Translations under genes and position numbers: made by a program
Part shown: in pieces, positions 56,090 through 64,000 of the stretch
Layout of the letters: every line of letters starts with the position of its first letter
Numbering within the stretch: the stretch's first letter is position 1
Notes under the pieces: model-generated
The model's database searches: none
What the model was told of the DNA's origin: nothing
The model's input: only the letters and a program-made list of their open reading frames with translations
NCBI RefSeq assembly: GCF_015832195.1
Contig: NC_052028.1
Location: 8,785,501-8,849,500, forward strand
Origin: Motacilla alba alba
Lineage: Eukaryota > Chordata > Aves > Passeriformes > Motacillidae
DNA length: 64,000 nt
Reading direction: 5' to 3'

Positions 56090-56560
56090 TGAATGCCTCG
56101 GTTTGGAGCGAGTAGCCAAAGAATCATTTCAATTTAATTGCAAAATAAATGTTAGGCTAGTCCTTATATGTTTTGCATACAGATTGCAAGTGCCACCATA
56201 AATACTAATGGGTCAAATACCCCCCGGTGTCAGTAAATCATCAGCAGTGGATGTGGAAAGGAATTAATTTTCCTTCAGCTTACCCTGAAAGAATTGCAGT
56301 AAGACCTTGTTTTATTGTGTTTGATTAAGTGCTGGTGGTATAACATAATTTCCCCTAGCCATTAAAACCGCTGGTGCTGTACTTCTGCATAAATGCCTCT
56401 AATGTGATGAGACCATATTTAATGTTTACTCTTCCAAAGTTAATACATTTAGGAGAGACATTTTGTGCACTAAAAATAGTTCCTTGGTCTTGGATATCCA
56501 TGTAGGGCTGTGAAATGATGTGTCTGCTGTGATTGCAACAGATGAATAAGAAAAAAAAAT
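56090..56560. other. AT-rich, possibly conserved noncoding block
   Basis: The stretch is rich in ATTA/TAAT motifs, low in CpG, free of transposons and unlike the GC-rich flanks. TTGCATACAGATTGCAAGTG and GGAATTAATTTTCCTTC are typical of developmental noncoding elements. Conservation itself cannot be seen from one sequence. Confidence 0.35.
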
Positions 56561-59500
56561 CCCTAAAAAAATAAACAAACCTATGACTAACCCACAAAAC
56601 AAGGGAAAAATCCCGCTGCAGCCAGTCTCGACCCTGCCTGATCCAAAGAGTTTCACAAGCACTGCCTCTGCCATCTTGCCCATCCCAAACTCTAATTGAC
56701 AAACTCATTCCCTGTTTGTTTAATGCACAAGTGAAAACCAGACTCGTGAGGGTCTAACTAGGCATTTTTTCGTGGAGGGTTTAAACAGGTACGTTTTCCC
56801 ATGGCAACTTAGCTTGGGGATGAGTTGGGACTGGTTGCAGGCAGCTCTTGCTTCTTCTGAGATGGCCAAATATGCTGGAGATCCAGCAGGAAGCCATGGT
56901 GGGGAGGTGCCCAGCCCCCAGCCAAGTTTTGGGGGCACAGGGTGGGCCCACAGCTTTGCCCATACCCGTCCCTCATCCATGAGAGGGTGCTATGGGCACA
57001 GATCCTGCACCTGGTCTGCCGTCAGGTATAAATCATGCAAGCAGCAGAGTTTATAGGGGAATTAGGTGGTAAGAGGAATGCAGCTCCCTTCCAAAATCAG
57101 AAGTCAGGTGCTGGTGGTAGTGTTTGTGCTGTGGGTGCCCTGAGAAAGGAGCCCCGGGGGAGTCTGAGTTCTGCTGGTGTGTGCAGTGCTGGGATGGAGC
57201 TTCCCAAAGTGGTGGGATTTTGGCATTTCTCAAAGTGCTGGGATGGTGTTTCCCAGCTAAACCCACTCTGCTGAGTATCAGATGCAGTGTTTTTCCTCAG
57301 GAGTAGCTGCTGTACATTCAGATGTAATAAAGATTAAAGTAATTGACTGCCTGTGCTTACATTTTAAGTGGTACTTTATAATGCTGACACTGAGTACGAG
57401 GAGAAAATGCAGAGGTTAAAATACTGCTGTTACACCTGGTCATTAGCAGCCCTGCAATGAGCTCCAAATGGTCAGATCAATGAAATGGAGTTTTTCCAGG
57501 GGAAAAAACGGCAGGTCAAGAAAGCAAAATAACACATCTGCAGCCATAATTCCTAGGAAAATTATTCTCAGGAGAGAGCTGCTTAGGACACCAGGCATCC
57601 ATGTGGGAATGGACCTGCCACGTGCTCTGCCTCCATCCAAACATCTCCCTGAGCAGGCTGGAGTGCAGTACCCTGCAAGAGAGAAAATTCCCTGCAGACA
57701 ACAAGGTACCAAAACCCCTTCCAAGAATGCTGAGCTATAAATAGGTGTTTGTTGTGTGGGATACCACAAATAACACTGACACTCCACAGAGCGACTGTCA
57801 GGCAGGGGATGAATTCCTGCCCTTAATAAGAAAGCAGGATAAATAAAGCATTTCTAAAAGAGGGAAATCAGCAATTTTTTGCAGCTCTGGCTTTAAAATG
57901 AGTACGTTTGGGGGATAAAGCACAGCAGCAGGGATGCCAGCCCTTGTGCCCTGCATTGCCAAAGCCAGCTTGAGCCAGGTGCCATGCTGGGGGACACAGG
58001 AGTGCTCGGCACAGCACGCAGACCGGGCATGCTCCAGCCCCCCTGAAGGGCTGCTCTGGAGAGCCATGAGGAATGAGCTGGTTCCTATCAGGTTTTTTAA
58101 TCCACCCCACAGGGAGCAGCTCTGGAGCAGCACAGGGCCAAGCAGCATCACTGTGTGGCCGGAGGCAGGCTGGGGACACTCATCCCTGTGCCACGAGCAT
58201 CACCTGCTCGGCACCAGCTCTCTCCTAGCAGCAAAAGGACCCATGGCTGAGATTTTAGGCTGAGTCACGAGGATGCCAAGGCACAGTCAGCCACAGGGCA
58301 CATTTATTGGCAGAGCAAGAGCAAGATGTCTGCTGAGCCATGAGGACTGAGGTCACTGCTCTGATCTGAAGCCTGCGAGCATCTCCCCAGTCCTCTGTGT
58401 GTGGTGCACAACAGCTCCAAACCAGCTCATATAAACACACCAGGAGGAAGGAGGAGTATAAATAAAGGAGCATAAATAGCTGAGCTCCAGGAGCACAGCT
58501 GGGAGCGGCAAGGGCACGGCATGGCACTGGCACAACCAGAGTGTGGCAAGAGTGGCTGCGCCTCCCTCACTCCATCAACAGCCACAGCTCCCACCCAGCA
58601 TCCCACCAGCCCCCTGACAGTCATCTGCAGTGCTTTTCATCCCAAGCATTAGAGGATATTCAGTGATGGTGCAGTAACAGCCACACCTGACACCAAGGGA
58701 CATATCACTGCTGCCCCTGGCTCAGAGCTGCCTGTTGGAAAATGTGACCTGAGAGCTGAAACTCAGTATAACTCTCTGCTTCCTGGTGGGGGAACACAGG
58801 ATGCCATGACTGGCTTCTGAGACTGCTCGCTGGCCTTTTTTTAATCTTTTCATAAAGAAGTCTTTGGCTTAGCTAAGGGTTTTCACCTCTTGATAATTGA
58901 GTGGACAACAGCTGCTTCAGCAAACAGAATTACCTTACACTAAGGCAGGTGGCAGCACTCTCTGATGGCCCGAGGAATCACACTGGGGCCCTCACAGAAA
59001 TCATATTTCAGCTGATTTTCCAGTCTGAGGGTGGTGTTTGCTGGCTGCTGAAGAGCTGCGATGCTGGGGGCTGGCAGAAGTGAAATTGTCATGCATGTAC
59101 AAACTCATTTTGCCTTTTGGTTTTTGTAATGTACCAATGAAAGCAGTTTGTTGGAAATGAGGGAATCAGGCGAAAGGTTTGTGGACCTGGAGGGCTGTAC
59201 TGATGGGGTGAATAAGCAAGGAATTGTCTCATTGCTGAATGACTGGAAAGAACAAGGAGTCTGTTTGCAGCAGCAACTGAAGCACCTTCCAGACTCAGCC
59301 GCAGGCTAAACCCAGCTGGAGTGAGCATCTGCACCCCTCAGAAGGGGAGCAGCAGGAGCAGGGGATGGGATATTTTGCTGACAAAATACCCCATCCCCTT
59401 CTCTTCATTTTGTGCCCCTTTGTCTTTCCCAGCGAGAATGTGTGGGGCTGTGACTGTGTCCCCCTGTAGGACATGACACTCAGAGCAGGGCTGTCCCCTC

Positions 59501-60194
59501 GAGGGTGCTCCTGCGATCTGGTACAAGTGGAAAGCCAGCCACAGGCAGCAATTTCATTTCCACTTTGCTCCTAGAATTTGATTCATGCCAGACAAAAAGT
59601 CAGAGCCCAGAACTCTTGTGGTGGGGCAACAAATGCCACCTGAAACAGAGAAAGCTGGGGAAGGCTTGTGCCCGCAGCGGGAGCCAAGGGCAGTGGGCAG
59701 GCTGACACTGTTCACTGCCTGCACCTCTGGCTGGCAGAGCTCTGCTCCCGAGCCTGGCCTCCCATGGGTGCTGTAGCCCCTTTCAGGATGCTCTTAGCCC
59801 CCATCTGAGCAAGAGGACTGACAGGCCCAGATGCTCCACAGGTGAATTTGTTTCATGATCAGACATAAATAGAAAGAAAAGCCTGGACTGAAACACCTCT
59901 GCCCCAACCCAGCCCCAGCTCTGTTGCTCTCATCCCTAGCCCCCAGCCCATTTGCTGGCTTTGATGCCACTCCCCGAGTGCCCCACACAGCTGAGCTCTG
60001 GTGCAGCTCAGCAGCACTGGGGGATGCCCAGTTCCCACTCCAGCATGAGTAGTTGTGTCCTCAAATCATCAGAGCAGGGAACATAACTCCCTCCTAACAA
60101 AGAAGAGGAGCTGTGGTACTGCTGCTGCCATGCAGGGTCAACCCCTGCTTTGCCATCCCCCAGAGCCACCATCAGGCCTCTGTGCAATTTTCCT

Positions 60195-60472
60195 GGAGTC
60201 ACAGTTAGAACTGGGTTGGGAGGAACCTTAAAGCTCATTTGCAACCCCCTGCCATAGACAGGGACACCTTCCACTAGCCCAGGTTGCCCCAAGCCCCATC
60301 CCCATCCAGCCTGGCCTTGAACACTTCCCGGGATGGGGAAGACACAGCTTCTATGGGAAACCTGTGCCAGAGTCCCACCACCCTCACAGGGAAGAGTTCC
60401 CTTTTAATTTCGAATATAAATCCACCCCCCTATCAGCCTAGAGCCATTCCCGTTTCCCTGTCACTCCATGCT
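60195..60472 (-). mobile_element. CR1 LINE 3'-end fragment, antisense
   Basis: Read on the minus strand: GGTTGGGAGGAACCTTAAAG near the tail, then CACCTTCCACTAGCCCAGGT, TTGCCCCAAGCCCCATCCCC, TCCAGCCTGGCCTTGAACAC, and CCACCCTCACAGGGAAGAGT. It abuts the CpG island at its right. Confidence 0.93.
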
Positions 60473-60529
60473 CTTACAGTCCCTCTCCGGCATCATTGCA
60501 GCCCCTTTGGGTACTGGAAGGCTTTTAGC

Positions 60530-60870
60530 GCCTTCACCTGCGGAGGGGAGGAAAGCGAAGGCATCGCTCGGCGGCACGGAGAGCATCCTCTCGGCTGCGG
60601 AGCAATGAGTCACCTCGGGCGGGCAGCGGCGGCAGGGCCGGGGCGGGCGGAGCCGCAGATGGCAGCCGCTGCCCGCAGAGCCGGCCAGCGCAGCGCTGCT
60701 CCCGCTCCTGCCTCCCTGCCTGCCTGCCCCGCCACCCCCGACACAGCTCTGCTCGAGGCTCGGCTGCTGTTCGGAAGGCTGCGGGGTTTTTGCGGTCGAT
60801 CCGGGCCGGCTGGCTTCAGGAAGACAAGCAGGGCTCGCGTCCCCCCGCGGATGCTCCCCCCGCGGTTGGT
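60530..60870. promoter_or_regulatory. CpG island, candidate promoter with no assigned gene
   Basis: CpG dinucleotides are dense from about 60530 to 60870, while flanks are depleted. It contains an AP-1 site TGAGTCA at 60606-60612 and a GC box GGGGCGGG at 60640-60647, and no TATA box. These are features of a housekeeping-type promoter, but the strand and the gene it serves are unknown. It may drive a noncoding RNA or the 5' end of a gene outside the window. Confidence 0.65.
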
Positions 60871-61108
60871 GCGGGCTCTGCTGCAGCCAGAGGGGCTTTG
60901 CTCCGGGGGAGCTGCTCCTCGCTGCTGCTGCACGGGCAGCACAGCCCTGCTGGCCACCTTCCTGCTCCAGCAGCGGCCACGGGGACAGGGGACACGGACA
61001 GGGATAAGGACATGGGCCCCGAGCATGCCAGGATGCCCAGCGCCACTGCAGCCTGGGGACCAGCTTCCTTGGGCTCTGTGCGTGCAGGGGTTTTGCTCGG
61101 TGATGTAA
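60605..61108 (+). CDS. Low-confidence ORF starting in the CpG island, no family recognised
   Basis: An ATG at 60605 (overlapping the AP-1 site) opens 167 residues ending at a TGA. The product is rich in Ala, Arg, Gly and Pro with no domain, signal peptide or membrane helix that I recognise. The reverse strand is open over the same stretch, which is expected for GC-rich DNA, so coding status is doubtful. Overlapping AATAAA signals at about 61331-61340 follow about 220 bp after the stop, so a short + strand transcript is possible. Confidence 0.15.
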   Translation: MSHLGRAAAAGPGRAEPQMAAAARRAGQRSAAPAPASLPACPATPDTALLEARLLFGRLRGFCGRSGPAGFRKTSRARVPPRMLPPRLVRALLQPEGLCSGGAAPRCCCTGSTALLATFLLQQRPRGQGTRTGIRTWAPSMPGCPAPLQPGDQLPWALCVQGFCSVM

Positions 61109-61317
61109 ACAGTGTGAAGATGTTACCACAATAACTGCATGACTTTTCAAGTCTAGTTTGATGGCAAATTGGCACTCCAGCCCCATGGGCAGGTGGTTAT
61201 GGTGCAGAGCACCAGAGCCATCGTGTTCCTTCAAACAACACTGGGTTGTCCCTGTGTGCCTGTCCTGGTGGCTCTTCACCCAGCCAGCTGGTGGGTGGGA
61301 GCTAGGCTGGACCTGGC

Positions 61318-61341
61318 AAAATAAATCTGTAAATAAATAAA
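61318..61341 (+). promoter_or_regulatory. Cluster of AATAAA polyadenylation signals
   Basis: Three AATAAA hexamers occur in about 24 bases (AAAATAAATCTGTAAATAAA then TAAAG). With the upstream CpG island this could end a short transcript, but no transcript evidence is available. Confidence 0.35.
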
Positions 61342-62600
61342 GCCTTCATAAAGGAACAACACTCAGCCTGCTGCAGACAGGCTTTTCCCTAGCCCACTCC
61401 AACTCTCCCAGACCAGTCCCTGGAACAGGGAGCAGAGGTGACCCAGAGTGACACGGGTCTGTGCATGAAGGAACAGCTTTTGTGGTAGCAGCACATGGGA
61501 ATTGCTCTTTTCTGCAGAAATATGAGGCCCCAGCATGGCCACTGCCAAGATCCTGATGGTGAACACCCCACTTGTGCATGCTCCAGCCGGGACACTGCTG
61601 ACTCCGGGCAGGCATCCCAGTGCTGGGGAAAGCATTTTTGGGAGTGCAGTGCCACTGGGCTGGTTTGCATTGCCACGTGGACTACACCGAGTGCCTGCCG
61701 AGCAATTTCATCCCCTGGGATGGCCTAGGAGCAGCTGAGGAAATTGCCTGCAGTGGCACTTGCTGTGCCTGTGGAGGGACAGCTCTGCTGTGTCTCCCAG
61801 CTTTGGCACTTTTAGTGAGCTCCACATGAACCACTAGAGCAACAAACAATGCAGCAAAGCCACAGGAGAAGGGTGGCGAGTCTGAAATTGTGGGCTCTTG
61901 TCAGGTACAAACACTACTTGGCTCTGCAGCAGCTACTTCCCATGTGGTTAATGCAAAGAAATGGTGAAAATAACTAAAAGCAGCATTTGCTGGATGTAGC
62001 AGAATCTACCTGACAGAGACAGAGCCCTGTTTCATCTGCCTAGAAGCTGCTGAATCCCCAGCTCAGTCAAAAAGCACTTGGATATCTTTTCTGGGTAAAG
62101 GTATGGACCACTTGAGCCAGAGGAGAATGGCTGAACTTCTTCTGGAATTATTGCAGGCCCTTGGTGGGTTGGAGCAGCAGGACAGATGGAGGCTGGGAGT
62201 GACAGATCAGAGCCAGTCTGAGCCGGACAGGTTTCTACTGAGTGTGCCACTTAAACTGTAAATGTCGCCCACTCACTGCAGCTCCTCTCTGGGTTTTCCC
62301 AAGGCAGATGTGAACCCCAGTATGAAATGCCTTTGAAACACAAAATGACCTAACACTTGTCCTAACATTTCCACTCTTGATGAGAGGAGAACAACCAAAC
62401 CAGGCTAGATGACACCAGCAACCACCAAGGAGCAAATCTGTGCTGAAGCTGTGGGGTTAAAGAGCTTCTCCTTAGTCAGCTCCCACCCACAGGCACAGAA
62501 GCTACTCAGGAATTACAGCTGAGCAACCCACCAATGCCAGCATCCACACTTTCCTGAAATTACAAAGGTTTTTATTCTTATAAAAGTATATTTCAGGCAC
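61342..62600. other. Intergenic stretch without recognised features
   Basis: I see ordinary sequence with short overlapping ORFs on both strands, none with a recognisable domain. A minus-strand polyadenylation-like TTTATT lies at about 62570, which could mark the 3' end of a convergent gene to the right, but no coding exon supports it. Confidence 0.6.
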
Positions 62601-62605
62601 ATCTA

Positions 62606-62745
62606 TAATGAATATCTTGAGGTATCTATATATGAAAATCTATATGGGTAAATACCTATAGATAGATAGCTCTATAAATACAGTTTTTCATCTGCAGATA
62701 GTCAAGATATCTTGAATATCTATAAATGAAAAACTATATTCCTAG
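62606..62745. repeat. AT-rich direct repeat, ~95-bp spacing
   Basis: ATCTTGAGGTATCTATATAT at 62614 recurs with a few changes and a one-base gap as ATCTTGAATATCTATAAATG at 62709, each followed by GAAAA and CTATAT. A GATAGATAGA run lies between. It is a degenerate AT-rich minisatellite-like block. Confidence 0.7.
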
Positions 62746-62814
62746 AATTTAAGGCTGAAAAATCCAATTCTGCATGGGAAGAGAGAGAAGAGTTTGCTTG
62801 TGTGCTGAGCTGCA

Positions 62815-62880
62815 CTCAACAATACTTGTGGGTCTCCTCCAACTCTGAATATTCTCTGATCCTGTGTGATTCTGTGTGGC
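62815..62880 (+). mobile_element. CR1-like terminal fragment, sense
   Basis: GGGTCTCCTCCAACTCTGAA, ATTCTCTGATCCTGTGTGAT and TCTGTGTGG match the terminal repeat region of one avian CR1 subfamily. It is short. Confidence 0.6.
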
Positions 62881-64000
62881 ACCAGCCACCACCAAGGCTC
62901 AGTCTTGGGGTGCTCACAGCACAGGAGGTTCCCTGCAGCCCCATGGCAGGTGCTCATCCTGGATAGGATCCATCCTCTGAACTTTGCCTCCAAGGAACTA
63001 TGACATTGGCTGCTACCAAGAAGCTGGGGTATGCATCAGTGGTTTGAATAGTGGTTATCTTGAACATATTTTTTTTCTGGTGTTCCTGGGTATTGGGAGC
63101 ATGGCAGATGGGTGCTCAGGGCCAGCGAGGGTGATCCAGGCTGAGGGCTTCCCTCTTTTCCCAGCCCAGGCCAGGCAGCAGCACAGCACAGCCACTGCCT
63201 GTGTCATGCACAAATCTGCATTTTATGCTCCAGCAGATGAAGAACTGCTGTTCTCACAGCTGTCTGACACAGAAATCATTCTTTGGGAAGTTCCTGGAGG
63301 AGGTAAAGTAAAAATCCACCCAAATACAGGCAGAAAACTGCAGAAGCCCAGTTTCCTGGGCAGCCTCCACTGCCCAGGCAGGACCTCTCTCCCTGACCCC
63401 CTTTTCCCCCCAGGATTTCAGCGCCCACTCCCACCCCCACGCTACTGGTTTGTAACCAAAGGCCACTGCAAACTAGACTGAGATCACCAGATCATTTTAT
63501 GTTAGACACTAAACAGACATGAGATGATCACTTCAACTTAATTATATCATAATTAAGCCTTCATATTCCTGTCATCTGGAACTGTCAACGGCAGCCTGAG
63601 TGGAGCTGCTGCTCCTCTCCAAGAGCCATCACTCAGTGCTTCTGAGAGGTGTCAAAATAGGGGTAATTTTGCCTGCAGAGCCAGCTCGTAGCTGTAAACA
63701 AGCGGCCGTGCCTCACTCCGGAGCTCTGCAGTGCAGCAGGGGCTCTGGCATCCCCCTGCCAGGGGTGTGGGCTAATGATTGCCCAGGGAATGTGGTGGTG
63801 CCCACGTCCCAGCACTGGTACCAGCATTGCACCCCCACATGAAATCCTCCTTGCCTTGTGAGAGCCAGCTGTGTAAAACATGTATTTAATCACCTTATTG
63901 GGAAAAGTTAAATTTAGGTCGGCATGTACTTTTCCCTACAGGATCAGAAAATGAGGCTGGGGATGTAAATGTGGGGAAGATGCCTTTCCCTGAGGTTCAG
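62881..64000. other. Right end of window, no recognised gene
   Basis: A 165-codon ORF at 62984-63481 on the + strand has no recognisable domain and no upstream signal, and I do not call it. The AT-rich segment at 63480-63590 (TTAATTATATCATAATTAAG is a near-palindrome at about 63538) could be conserved noncoding DNA or the 3'UTR of a gene further right. Confidence 0.5.

Larger units (their letters stand above)
53976..60194. other. Intergenic region downstream of JADE2
   Basis: No exon of the expected neighbours (in mammals SAR1B, then SEC24A) is recognised on either strand. It contains a CR1 tail at 54500-54590, an unassigned block at 55300-55985 with a polyadenylation signal, and an AT-rich block at 56090-56560 that looks conserved. 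The remaining stretches show no ORF or repeat that I can support. Confidence 0.75.

Noticed and set aside
60461..61279. 272-codon ORF on the minus strand at the CpG island
   Set aside because: GC-rich DNA gives long open frames by chance; its start region is antisense to a CR1 fragment and the composition is Pro/Ser/Ala-rich without a domain.
62984..63481. 165-codon ORF on the + strand near the right end
   Set aside because: No recognisable domain, no splice or promoter context, and its codons look random.
53976..64000. SAR1B (the expected next gene) in the right end
   Set aside because: I looked for its conserved C-terminal coding sequence on the minus strand and found none; at most a 3'UTR could be present.
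1..64000. CRISPR arrays, operons, tRNA, rRNA or phage genes
   Set aside because: No regular short repeats with unique spacers, no cloverleaf or rRNA sequence, and no bacterial-type gene layout; this is intron-rich vertebrate DNA.

Overview
This window is vertebrate nuclear DNA, almost certainly from a bird. It carries most of one gene, JADE2 (also called PHF15), on the + strand. The avian assignment rests on at least nine fragments of the CR1 retrotransposon 3' end on both strands, the short introns, and a JADE2 protein that is clearly vertebrate but diverged from the human one. A passerine is my guess, not a proof. Nothing bacterial, plasmid-borne or phage-like is present.

Layout: positions 1-1216 are the end of an upstream JADE2 intron; the exons with the first ~50 codons and the promoter lie off the left edge. 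Nine coding exons follow at 1217-1374, 17657-17826, 27546-27757, 31981-32148, 32647-32763, 38273-38734, 43089-43206, 47119-47247 and 49450-50312 (stop TAA). Every intron has GT-AG ends and the phases join without a break. Together they encode 798 residues: an EPL1-like N-terminal segment, a C4HC3 PHD finger, an extended PHD finger, coiled-coil segments, and a basic/acidic tail ending in the conserved JADE C-terminal motif. A ~3.65 kb 3'UTR ends at a strong polyadenylation signal at 53952-53957. From about 53976 to 64000 I see no recognisable protein-coding gene. That stretch holds CR1 fragments, conserved-looking AT-rich DNA, an orphan CpG island (60530-60870) with an ORF and downstream polyadenylation signals, and a low-complexity AT-rich repeat.

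JADE2 is a scaffold of the HBO1 (KAT7) histone acetyltransferase complex with ING4/5 and MEAF6; its PHD fingers contact histone H3.

The most unusual point is the exon and intron that split the first PHD finger. The last 64 bp of exon 27546-27757 plus the first 4 bp of the intron are tandemly duplicated (68 bp period, 64/68 identical). This creates a second 5' splice site whose use would add 68 nt and bring in a stop codon in the next exon. The same exon's acceptor tract is a 13-bp tandem repeat. The 3' end of the same intron is an LTR-like sequence running up to the splice acceptor. I found no evidence for a wholly new biological system; these splicing features are the best leads.
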